Source of the DNA: Candidatus Saccharicenans subterraneus | GTDB lineage: Bacteria > Acidobacteriota > Aminicenantia > Aminicenantales > Saccharicenantaceae | Length of the DNA stretch: 64,000 nt | NCBI GenBank assembly: GCA_003426165.1 | Contig: QUAH01000008.1 | Coordinates: 79,143-143,142, forward strand | Reading direction: 5' to 3' | Shown here: positions 57,025 through 64,000 of the stretch, one piece after another | Layout: each line of letters opens with the position of its first letter | How positions within the stretch are numbered: position 1 is the first letter of the stretch | Made by a program: the position numbers and the translations under genes | The notes under the pieces: model-generated | The model's input: only the letters and a program-made list of their open reading frames with translations | Told to the model about the DNA's origin: nothing | The model's database searches: none

Positions 57025-57537
57025 TCAGGTGGTGCGGTGCCAATGGCCGCCCATGTAGCCCAGCAGCATTTCCGGGTTATCGCTGCTGAAGATAAGCTGC
57101 CGGCCGGTCGCCAGCGTTATTTTAAAGCCCTTTTTTCCCTTGGCCACATAGATTTTAGCGCCTTTGGCATATTTTATCCCGTACCCGCCGAAGTCCCTGA
57201 CCGGGGAAAAAGTGATGAGCTCCGCCTCCTTGATGTCCAGCCAGGAAACCTTGTGGAAGCGAAGGTGGAAAGGATAATAGCGGAAGTAAAAGCCTTCCGG
57301 TCTAACCTGCAGGATCAAAGCGGTTTTGAGCATGAAGTAAGGAAAAAGCAACCCGAAGATTACAAAGAGAACAATCAGAATGGCATCGGGCGCCGGCCTG
57401 GTGCCAACCGGCCTTCCCTTGATGATCTGCTGGTAAAAGCCGTACCACATCATCAGCATCGGGGCCAGGATCGGCAGCCAGAGCAGGCCCAGGTTCAGCT
57501 TCTGCCTTTCTTCGTAAATGACAGGGGCATCATTCAT
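57025..57537 (-). CDS. Membrane protein with PH-like C-terminal domain
   Basis: This 170-residue protein has two hydrophobic helices (about 17-37 and 51-75: LGLLWLPILAPMLMMWYGFY, AILIVLFVIFGLLFPYFMLKTA), followed by a beta-rich cytoplasmic-looking domain (YYPFHLRFHKVSWLDIKEAEL ... GFKITLATGRQLIFSS). The two-helix plus PH-like layout is common in bacterial PH-domain or DUF6141-like proteins. The function is unknown. It stands about 485 bases from the S9 gene and is probably monocistronic. Confidence 0.75.
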   Translation of the reverse strand: MNDAPVIYEERQKLNLGLLWLPILAPMLMMWYGFYQQIIKGRPVGTRPAPDAILIVLFVIFGLLFPYFMLKTALILQVRPEGFYFRYYPFHLRFHKVSWLDIKEAELITFSPVRDFGGYGIKYAKGAKIYVAKGKKGFKITLATGRQLIFSSDNPEMLLGYMGGHWHRTT

Positions 57538-57740
57538 GGAGTATTCTCCCCGGCTTTGATATTTCGGTATTTACATTATTCTTGACCATGTAAGGAAACC
57601 CAGCCAGAAAATAAATTTCCGCGTATAGAACAGATTTTCATCGAATTTATTATCCCGAAGGGCTTCACGGCGTCGTCCGGGCCGGAAGACCTGAATCTGG
57701 CAACCTGCACCGTCCAGAGCACAGAAAGGACCAACCTGTC

Positions 57741-58865
57741 TCAGTTCTCCTCGCCCTCTCGTCCGGGGCCTTCCTTGCCTGCGGCCGGGTTTTCCTGTGA
57801 CTTAACTTTTTCCTTCGCTTCCTCTTCCTCTGCTTCCTCAACCAGCTCGGCTTCTTTTTTGAGGAGATAAAAACGTTCCGGGAGCACCAGGTCGGGACTG
57901 GGCTCTGAGGTTTCAATTTCTTCCACCGAGACATCGCCGAAAATAGCCCGTTCCTCGGCCTCGTGGTCCAGCTTGAAATAGTTCTCAAACTGGGAGCGGC
58001 TGAGGTAATTCATCAGGCGCAGCGTCCGGAGCATGGCCGGGGTGCTGACGCCAAAGTACCTCTTGAGGAAGATAACCTCGGGATAGGTCAGGCGGCGGGT
58101 CTTGATGTCGCGTTCCACCAGCTCCCGCACCTTGGACGGTGGAATCAGGAAGCGGGCCGCGAACGACTGGGCAAACTGCTCGCGGGGCGAATAGAGTGTG
58201 ACGTATTCATCCACGATGACATCGAGGTTGTCAATGATGGGCGATTCGTGGCGGTCCCTGAGGTAATGGCAGTAAAGGTGGGCCGCGGCCACCACCTGCT
58301 TTCCGGGAGACAGGTTGGAATTAATCAGGGCGAAGGCGGCGTCCCTCTCTTCAAGGTAGATGAAAATTCCGGAAATGCGGGCTTCCTCGGGCAGGCTGAC
58401 CCGGAAGTAGCGGCAGCCGTTGGTCTCGCCCAGGCGGAAAATGTCGCGGATGGGCTCGTTTCCCAGGCCGAGGCGGCGGCGCTCCTCTTCGGCCATGTTC
58501 TGGGGGGAAAGGCTTCCGGAATAGAGCGGGGCTAACTGGCAGTGGCGGCCGGTGAGGCGCTCCAGCTCCAGGTATTCATCGCAGATTTTCTGGAACCTGG
58601 CCAGGATTTTCTTGGTGGCCGAATTCAGGCGCTCGTCGGCCTGGAGGACGGCGAAGGGGTTCTCGCGAGTTTCGAGGAAATAGGAGACATTTTTCTGGAA
58701 ATATTTTGAGATGCGGTTAAGGGCGATGATGGAGGGGGTGCGCTTTCCGGCTTCAAGGAGCGAGATGTATTCAGACGAGAGGCCGACGGCCTCGCCCAGC
58801 TCTTCCTGGGTCAGGCCGGACTCCTCGCGCAGTTTCTTAAGGCGGGCGGCGAAAAGTTCGTTCAT
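57741..58865 (-). CDS. XRE regulator fused to a degenerate ImmA/IrrE-like domain
   Basis: At 374 residues it has an HTH_XRE domain at 6-60 (LKKLREESGLTQEELGEAVGLSSEYISLLEAGK), a helical linker, then an IrrE/ImmA-like region. The metallopeptidase HExxH is replaced by HLYCH (196-200), so the catalytic Glu is missing, while the downstream EQFAQSFAARFLIPPSKV ligand region is kept. A Glu/Lys-rich tail ends the protein. GGGGAG precedes the ATG. It is probably a stress- or phage-related repressor that senses a ligand rather than cleaving one. A palindrome within its own promoter suggests autoregulation. Confidence 0.87.
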   Translation of the reverse strand: MNELFAARLKKLREESGLTQEELGEAVGLSSEYISLLEAGKRTPSIIALNRISKYFQKNVSYFLETRENPFAVLQADERLNSATKKILARFQKICDEYLELERLTGRHCQLAPLYSGSLSPQNMAEEERRRLGLGNEPIRDIFRLGETNGCRYFRVSLPEEARISGIFIYLEERDAAFALINSNLSPGKQVVAAAHLYCHYLRDRHESPIIDNLDVIVDEYVTLYSPREQFAQSFAARFLIPPSKVRELVERDIKTRRLTYPEVIFLKRYFGVSTPAMLRTLRLMNYLSRSQFENYFKLDHEAEERAIFGDVSVEEIETSEPSPDLVLPERFYLLKKEAELVEEAEEEEAKEKVKSQENPAAGKEGPGREGEEN

Positions 58866-58894
58866 TTTGATCTCCCCGGCGAACCTTCCGCCCT

Positions 58895-58924
58895 ATAATT
58901 AACAATTCGTTAAGATATTGTCAA
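58895..58924 (-). promoter_or_regulatory. Promoter of the XRE-ImmA-like gene
   Basis: On the minus strand a perfect TTGACA (58924-58919) is followed after 18 bases by AATTAT (58900-58895). A leader of about 20 bases includes the ribosome site. Confidence 0.5.
58899..58913. promoter_or_regulatory. Palindrome TTAAC-N5-GTTAA inside the XRE promoter
   Basis: A perfect five-plus-five dyad lies between the -35 and -10 boxes. The position is that of a repressor operator, most simply for the XRE protein itself. Confidence 0.45.
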
Positions 58925-59349
58925 GTTTAAATTTAACCTTTGCCTGAGGTTAAGAGGAAGGAACTCAGGGGCAAAATCATGGATTTTGATGAGCTTTTCT
59001 TTGACTTCCAAATGCCCACCGTAAGGCGTGAACCGAGGTTTTTTTATAGGTTTATCGGGCGTGCGTTTCCTGGACCGGGCAGGATTATCTGTGAGAAAGA
59101 AATTCATATAAAACCTAGTTATTAAATAAATTTTATGACCCCCTGCCATTCACAGGGATCGCCAAAAAGGGACCTAGAAGGGGTTTATTGGAAGGTAATT
59201 GCGCTGTAAAAATACACAAAAACATTAGTAAGAAAACAGGCAAAATGTAGGAGATATTATCGGGAAAAGACTTAAGAATAAAATATCGGGCTTAGTTAAA
59301 TGGGCATTAAATTCAATAAATTTCTATAAGTCGGAAACTTGACCTGCGG

Positions 59350-59856
59350 TCAACCCCGGTAATTCTTCTGCCAGAGGTCATAATAGCCGAGGGCATGCTC
59401 GCGGAGGTGCTTTATCTCTTCCGGGGTAAGGGTGCGGGCCACCTTGGCCGGGTTGCCGAGGATGAGGGTGCCCTCGGGGAAGGTCTTGCCAGGCGGGACC
59501 AGTGCCCCGGCCGCCACCAGGCAATTATCGGGGATTATGGCCCGGTCCAGGACGACTGCCCCCATGCCGATGAGCGTGTTGTTGCCGATTTTGCAGGCGT
59601 GGAGGATGGCCCCGTGGCCGACCGTGACGTAGTCGCCGACTATGGTCGGGGTGTCGTAGTCCACGTGGACGACGCAGTTATCCTGGATGTTGGAATACTC
59701 GCCGATGACGATGTCGGCGATATCGGCCCGGAGCACGGCGTTAAACCAGATGCTGGCCCCTTTTTTGATTATGACGCGGCCGATGAGAATTGCTTTATCA
59801 GCGATAAACGATTCGGGGTGAATTATGGCCTGTTTGCTTTTATCATTTTGTGGCAT
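59350..59856 (-). CDS. Gamma-class carbonic anhydrase-like hexapeptide protein
   Basis: This 168-residue left-handed beta-helix protein has the metal-binding His residues in NCVVHVD and TVGHGAILHACKIG, and the Arg/Asp/Gln of the active site in FNAVLRADIADIVIGE and SNIQDNCVV, all as in Cam/CaiE/YrdA-type proteins. GAGGT precedes the ATG. It may hydrate CO2; YrdA-type members often show little activity, so function stays open. It is monocistronic, in an AT-rich setting. Confidence 0.9.
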   Translation of the reverse strand: MPQNDKSKQAIIHPESFIADKAILIGRVIIKKGASIWFNAVLRADIADIVIGEYSNIQDNCVVHVDYDTPTIVGDYVTVGHGAILHACKIGNNTLIGMGAVVLDRAIIPDNCLVAAGALVPPGKTFPEGTLILGNPAKVARTLTPEEIKHLREHALGYYDLWQKNYRG

Positions 59857-60337
59857 ATCTTACCTCGCCAATAAAATCGATTTTTAGTTTACCATAGGGG
59901 CGATTTGCCTTCCATCATCAGAAAAGCTTGATGTCATCAGCTCTGCCAGCCAGCACTTGATAAGGGCCATGTTAATTTGAAATGGGCAGATCCTGTAGGG
60001 TATCAACTCAGACAGATTAAGACCAGTGAAAATTAGCAAATAATAAAATAATAAGATAACAAGAAATATTTGATATTAAATCTGTCATATTAAGACTGAG
60101 AAAAAAGAACCTCCACTACTTATTACTATTTTTGGGGATCCAGTAATTAATTTTATGGATCATGACGCCTCTTAACTCTAAAAGATTCGCTTAATGATGG
60201 ATGATTGTTCCCCAGCGGAAAATTTAATTGTTTTTCTATTTGAGTTCTATAAATATCGGTATACGCTGATTTCTACATCGCACTGGTTAGAACTTTAGAC
60301 CTTAGGCCAGGATTTTCGGCATTATACCCCGGTTCCC
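59857..60337. other. AT-rich intergenic region, nothing recognised
   Basis: No ORF, no long inverted or direct repeat was noticed. It separates the carbonic anhydrase gene from the end of the NadE-like gene. Confidence 0.4.
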
Positions 60338-61324
60338 CTACCTTTCAGGATAAAGCGGAGGAAGGCTGAGGTATTCGTTGGTGATGCGGCGGTGAGCTAA
60401 TTGCCTGTAAATCAGGCTGACCCGGTCGGCATCCAGCCCGATGACCCGGGCCACTGATTCCGCCGGGATGCCGTTCTTTTCGCCGTAGAGGCAGGCATCA
60501 AGCTGTTCATAGGGCAGGCCGAAGAAAAATTCGTCCTGTCCCTGGGATAGCGGGTGGATATCGGCCGTAGGTTTGCGTTGAGTGATGGCCTCGGGCAGCC
60601 CAAGGTACTTTCCGAGCTGGTATATCTGCATCTTATAGAGATGGGCAATGGGCTTAAAATCGCCTGCCCCGTCCCCCAGCTTGACAAAGAACCCCTGGTC
60701 GCTTTCTAAGAGATTAGAGGTCCCGGCCACGGCATAATTAAACCTGTCAGCATAGTGATACTCCAGCATCTTGCGGGTCCGCTGCTTGAAGTTGCTCAGA
60801 GCAATCATGTGAAGCAACCTATCGGCGGGCAGCCGCTTCCGGATGATCTCACCCCTGGGCGATTGGACTACCAGCCAGAAAAAGGAAAAGATGCGTTCCT
60901 CGGAGACATCGGAGGCAGAGATTTTCCATTTCCAGCCGTCTGCGTATTCGGGAATTAACTCCTGGATGCAGGAAGTCATTTCGTCATAGAAGCCGAGACC
61001 GGCCAGAATCGGGGTTATTTCACGGTGTATCGTCCTGATGCCGAGGCTTTCGCCCACCAGCCGGCTGAGCTTCAGGGTATCGGGATGAGAATCTTTTTCA
61101 GGCATAAGCAGGCCCACAACTTTATCCGGGCCAAGAGCCCTGACACAAAGGGCCGCCGTCACCGAGCTGTCAATGCCCCCTGAAATTCCCACCACGGCTC
61201 CATGCTTTCGGAGGCGGCGGGCAACAGCTTCAGAAATAAAAGCGGTCAGCCGCGCCGTTTCCTTTTCATAATCAAGCTTCAGCACATCATATGAAAATTC
61301 ATTCATATGTTCTTTTCCTGGCAT
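60338..61324 (-). CDS. nadE: NadE-type ammonia-dependent NAD synthase-like enzyme
   Basis: At 328 residues it has ATP-pyrophosphatase loop SGGIDSS (48-54), GTSNLLESDQGFFVKLGDGAGDFKPIAHLYK and KPTADIHPL, all NadE-like. There is an insertion around 125-185 beyond short NadE proteins and no nitrilase domain, so ammonia is the nitrogen source. GAGGTG precedes the ATG. It is the last gene of a minus-strand run behind an AMP-forming ligase, ACP and acyltransferase. It may be the cell's NAD synthase or an amide synthase acting on the cassette's product; context leans to the latter, sequence to the former. Confidence 0.82.
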   Translation of the reverse strand: MPGKEHMNEFSYDVLKLDYEKETARLTAFISEAVARRLRKHGAVVGISGGIDSSVTAALCVRALGPDKVVGLLMPEKDSHPDTLKLSRLVGESLGIRTIHREITPILAGLGFYDEMTSCIQELIPEYADGWKWKISASDVSEERIFSFFWLVVQSPRGEIIRKRLPADRLLHMIALSNFKQRTRKMLEYHYADRFNYAVAGTSNLLESDQGFFVKLGDGAGDFKPIAHLYKMQIYQLGKYLGLPEAITQRKPTADIHPLSQGQDEFFFGLPYEQLDACLYGEKNGIPAESVARVIGLDADRVSLIYRQLAHRRITNEYLSLPPLYPER

Positions 61325-61421
61325 TGGCGCACCTCATTTCTTCCAGGTTTCCCCGGGTTTTATTATTTTTTTACCCTTCTTAAAAATCTTGGTTTTATCC
61401 CCGGCCTACACCTATATAGAC

Positions 61422-63035
61422 TCATCCCGGCTCCGGAAATATCTTTAGCTGAACCGGTTTTTTATGGGGCTCCCCTTTCTTCAGAGAAGCTAAAAGTTTC
61501 TTGTAGTTAATCTTGCCGTTGGGGGTTTTCGGCAGGGAATCCATCAGCCAGATATGGCGCGGCATTTTATATGGCTCGAGATTCTGCTGACAGTGCTGTT
61601 TGATCAGGTTCTCATCCAGCTTTGCTCCCTTTCTTCCAGCGACAAAAACGCCGATGACCGCTCCGCCAATTTCATCTGGGACAGCGACCGCGGCAACTTC
61701 CACTATTCCATCCAGACCGGAAATCACCTTTTCCACCTCGGCCAGGTTAATCCGATGGCCATAGGACTTGATCTGGCGGTCGCGACGTCCCAAAAAATAG
61801 AGCAGGCCATTTTCATCCTGGCGGAACAGGTCGCCGGTATGGAGCCAGCGGTCTTCCGGATAGCGGCCCTGCCTGAAAACTCTTTTAGTCAGTTTCTTAT
61901 CCCGCCAGTAGCCCTGCATTACAGTGGGGCCCCGGACGAGAAGCTGGCCAGGTTTCCCGGGTGGAACCGGTTGGCCGCGGCGGTCGACAATCATCACTTC
62001 AAGATTTGGCATGGGAATACCCACCGAGTCCGGGTATTTATCGATCAGGTCAGGCGGGAGGTAGCTAACCCTCTTGCATTCGCTGAGGCCATACATGGAA
62101 AAGAGCTTGACTTCGGGCAATAACTGCCTCAACTGTCGGATATGAGAAACCGGCCAGGCCGCCCCGGTGTTCGTAATATAGCGCAGGGACCTGAGTTGCT
62201 TTTCGGGGAACTTTTTCAGCTTGAGGAGCATAGCCGAAATCGAGGGAATTATCGGAAAGCCGGTGACCTTTTCTTTCTCGATTGCGGCCAGTATGTCCTG
62301 AATGTAACCGAAGGACGATTCCAGAACGACCGTCCCGCCGAACATGAAGCACATCAAGACCTGGTAAAGCCCGTAGTCAAAGGAAAGTGGCAGGACATCC
62401 AGGATGATGTCATCGCTGGTATTTCCCAGATACTGAATGATGCTTCGGGCAGCGGTAACCACGTTGTGGTGAGTGCAGATAATGCCCTTGGGCTTTCCGG
62501 TTGAACCGGAGGTATAAATCAGGCAGGCCAGGTCGTTTTCCAGGAGACGCGGAAAATGGACGTCCACGGAAAGCTTTTCCATCAGGCCGGCAAAATTCAG
62601 GGCCTTGGGAAATGTTCGGGGAGGAGACTGGCTGCCATCAACAATGATGATCTGCAGTTCTTCCGAAGGCGGCTCGAAAGCTTCTTTCTGAAAAAGTTTG
62701 CGTCTGTAAGTGATAAGAATGCGAGCACCCGAGTCTTCAATTATGGAATTGATGACCGGCCAGGGGCTTTTCGGTTCAAGGATGATGAAAACTCCGCCAG
62801 CTTTAAGAATGCCGTAAATTGATATGACCGCTTCCGGGGAATTATCCAGGCAGATGACCACCCGTTCTCCACGCCTTAATCCCATGAGGACAAGGGCGGC
62901 GGCCAGGTTGGCCGATTTTTCCTCGACTTCACGGTAACTTAGACGCTGCCCTCTGGAGATGAGAGCTATTTTATCAGGCTGGCGGCGGGCGGTCCGGGAT
63001 AGCCAATCGTGGACCAGAACCGGGTCAAATTGCAT
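61422..63035 (-). CDS. AMP-forming acyl/aminoacyl ligase (ACP-cassette adenylation enzyme)
   Basis: At 537 residues it has the ANL-superfamily motifs LIYTSGSTGKPKG (172-184), SMYGLSECKRVSYLPP, WLHTGDL, GRRDRQIKSYGHRI and the catalytic TPNGKI Lys508. It activates a carboxylic acid as acyl-AMP, most likely for loading onto the ACP encoded immediately upstream (13 bases). The YGLSECKRVSYLPP stretch is reminiscent of ligases tied to exosortase/EPS gene sets. The substrate is not predictable. Its C-terminal tail is short and basic. Confidence 0.87.
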   Translation of the reverse strand: MQFDPVLVHDWLSRTARRQPDKIALISRGQRLSYREVEEKSANLAAALVLMGLRRGERVVICLDNSPEAVISIYGILKAGGVFIILEPKSPWPVINSIIEDSGARILITYRRKLFQKEAFEPPSEELQIIIVDGSQSPPRTFPKALNFAGLMEKLSVDVHFPRLLENDLACLIYTSGSTGKPKGIICTHHNVVTAARSIIQYLGNTSDDIILDVLPLSFDYGLYQVLMCFMFGGTVVLESSFGYIQDILAAIEKEKVTGFPIIPSISAMLLKLKKFPEKQLRSLRYITNTGAAWPVSHIRQLRQLLPEVKLFSMYGLSECKRVSYLPPDLIDKYPDSVGIPMPNLEVMIVDRRGQPVPPGKPGQLLVRGPTVMQGYWRDKKLTKRVFRQGRYPEDRWLHTGDLFRQDENGLLYFLGRRDRQIKSYGHRINLAEVEKVISGLDGIVEVAAVAVPDEIGGAVIGVFVAGRKGAKLDENLIKQHCQQNLEPYKMPRHIWLMDSLPKTPNGKINYKKLLASLKKGEPHKKPVQLKIFPEPG

Positions 63036-63048
63036 CTATTTTAACCCT

Positions 63049-63297
63049 TTAACCCTGTGTCCCGAGTTTCCTCTCAACAAACTTGGCAATTTTATTTATG
63101 CTGTCCAGGTTTTCGGCGGTTAATTCTTCGTCTTCTACCTTAATCCTGAAGCGATTTTCTATAAACCCGACGATTTCCAGAATGCCAACGGAATCAACCG
63201 TGTTAGTGTCAATTAGCGACATTTCATCATCGAGTTGGTCTCCGCAGTTAAATAAAAATTTTTCCAGTATGAACTTTCTCACTTCATCTTTGATCAT
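63049..63297 (-). CDS. Acyl carrier protein
   Basis: This 82-residue four-helix carrier has the phosphopantetheine Ser36 in VDSVGILEIV. Its start overlaps the end of the upstream acyltransferase gene by 14 bases, and the ligase follows 13 bases after its stop. It is divergent from housekeeping ACP and thus a dedicated carrier for this cassette. The usual acidic helix II (FIENRFRIKVEDEEL) is present. Confidence 0.93.
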   Translation of the reverse strand: MIKDEVRKFILEKFLFNCGDQLDDEMSLIDTNTVDSVGILEIVGFIENRFRIKVEDEELTAENLDSINKIAKFVERKLGTQG

Positions 63298-63787
63298 CGG
63301 CCTCGCCTCTTTTTCTGAATGGCCTCAAGCCATGCACAAATTCCTGGTAGGTGTGTTCGGGTGTCAGGGGAACGGTAACTTTACCCAGAACCGTGGCCGG
63401 AGCATACCCAAAAAAGACTCCGGGCGGAACGTTATGAGAAACCACAGTCCCGGCATGAATAACAGAACCCCTGCCAATACGAACGCCGGGAAGAATGACA
63501 CAATGCGGCCCGATAAAAACGTCGGGCTCAATAACCACTGGTTTAACTACCGTTTCTTTTGATTTGGTCCAGTAAAGATGTGATATGATGGCCGTTCCTA
63601 TGCCTACCGTGACGTTATCCCCTATTTCTATGGCTTCCGGGTGCAGCTCATCGATGTACACATACTGGCTGATCCAGACATTCTTGCCGATCTTAACGCC
63701 GCGAAGTTTATTAAGACCGGGGCGAAGCGAGGCGCCACCCGGGATAAAATAAGCTATTCTCCTCAGGATGCGTTGAAAAATCCTCAC
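63284..63787 (-). CDS. LbH-fold acyl/acetyltransferase (WcaF-like)
   Basis: At 167 residues the start is GTG with GGGGAG seven bases upstream. A left-handed beta-helix of hexapeptide repeats (VKIGKNVWISQYVYID, IEIGDNVTVGIGTAIISH, VFIGPHCVILPGVRIGRG, VIHAGTVVSHNVPPG) ends in a short helix. Such enzymes O- or N-acetylate sugars in capsule, O-antigen or exopolysaccharide synthesis. It is the first visible gene of the cassette and overlaps the ACP gene. Confidence 0.85.
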   Translation of the reverse strand: MRIFQRILRRIAYFIPGGASLRPGLNKLRGVKIGKNVWISQYVYIDELHPEAIEIGDNVTVGIGTAIISHLYWTKSKETVVKPVVIEPDVFIGPHCVILPGVRIGRGSVIHAGTVVSHNVPPGVFFGYAPATVLGKVTVPLTPEHTYQEFVHGLRPFRKRGEADDQR

Positions 63788-63878
63788 TCGCTGCTCCCCG
63801 CTGGTTAGTTAGCTCCCGTGCAAAATTCCATATTCTTCTATCATAAAATTGTTAAAACTGTCAACAAAAAGTGCCCTG

Positions 63879-63941
63879 TTGCCTCACGAGAAAATCTATA
63901 TGAAAGCATAATCATTGCCTCACGTAAGAATCTATACGAAA
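63879..63941. repeat. 27-bp imperfect direct repeat, period 36
   Basis: TTGCCTCACGAGAAAATC... (63879-63905) and TTGCCTCACGTAAGAATC... (63915-63941) match at 23 of 27 bases. They lie upstream of the acyltransferase-ACP-ligase-NadE run and could be tandem protein-binding sites in its promoter region or the start of a longer repeat beyond the window. Confidence 0.6.
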
Positions 63942-64000
63942 ATTTGGGCAGTTTTTCTTAACTTTTTGCAGCCGCCACAGCCTTTCCTTGAGCCTGTCTA

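Larger units (their letters stand above)
58866..59349. other. Intergenic region with XRE promoter and operator
   Basis: Only the promoter and palindrome near 58895-58924 are recognised. Opposing short frames at 58910-59149 and 58940-59125 overlap each other and lack ribosome sites. Confidence 0.45.

Noticed and set aside
59857-60337. Origin or att-like sequence in an AT-rich gap
   Set aside because: No DnaA-box clusters or repeats were seen; AT-richness alone is not evidence.

Overview
The window reads as a chromosomal segment of a Gram-negative bacterium from the Acidobacteriota and relatives; Candidatus Aminicenantes is my best guess. This rests on four things: a protein of the acidobacterial VWFA-related type, a SusC-like TonB-dependent receptor with an N-terminal carboxypeptidase-regulatory-like domain, a TonB-domain protein, and large S9 and C1 peptidases beside small secreted proteins. 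Coding DNA is moderately GC-rich and several intergenic gaps of 300-850 bases are AT-rich. I saw no prophage, insertion sequence, CRISPR array or rRNA. Taxonomy is an inference from gene content; no database was searched.

Layout. 1-3.9 kb (minus strand): nnr, tsaE, apt and a nucleobase permease running off the left edge, a metabolite-repair and purine-salvage block. 4.1-7.7 kb (plus): the lower-glycolysis run gap, pgk, tpiA, then secG and tRNA-Leu(GAG). 7.8-11.6 kb: the VWFA-related secreted protein, a zinc-ribbon thioredoxin, hemW, an RsbRD-N-like protein and tRNA-Arg(TCG). 12-19.5 kb: the TonB-dependent receptor behind a good sigma-54 promoter and closed by a textbook terminator, an M48 protease with zinc ribbons, and a receiver-TM-TonB fusion. 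19.6-29.2 kb: a LysE exporter, the addA-addB pair, an rRNA uracil methyltransferase and rlmN.

29.3-41.5 kb: a C1-peptidase lipoprotein, an EamA transporter with a promoter and palindromic operator, a secreted protein, a phosphofructokinase with PPi-type residues, two membrane proteins, a HAD hydrolase, endonuclease V, a sigma-70 factor and an LD-carboxypeptidase. 42-57.5 kb: an atypical thioredoxin reductase, a hydrolase-like/SUMF1 fusion, a Pif1-WYL helicase, a phosphoglycolate-phosphatase-like HAD protein, a RecB-family nuclease and a large S9 peptidase. 57.7-64 kb (minus): an XRE regulator with a degenerate ImmA/IrrE domain, a gamma carbonic anhydrase, and a tight cassette of LbH acyltransferase, acyl carrier protein, AMP-forming ligase and NadE-type amide synthase that looks like a glycan- or small-molecule-decorating module continuing off the right edge.

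The genes worth most attention are the receiver-TonB fusion whose phosphoacceptor Asp is Glu, the hydrolase-like/SUMF1 fusion, the thioredoxin reductase lacking NADPH motifs, the XRE protein with HLYCH in place of HExxH, and the ACP/ligase/NadE/LbH cassette. Regulatory signals include a sigma-54 promoter, candidate leaderless promoters for gph, addA and the rRNA methyltransferase, and two promoter-plus-palindrome pairs. Several ORF-track starts lie too far upstream; I moved them to the ATG that follows a Shine-Dalgarno site or precedes the family's conserved region, as stated in each entry.
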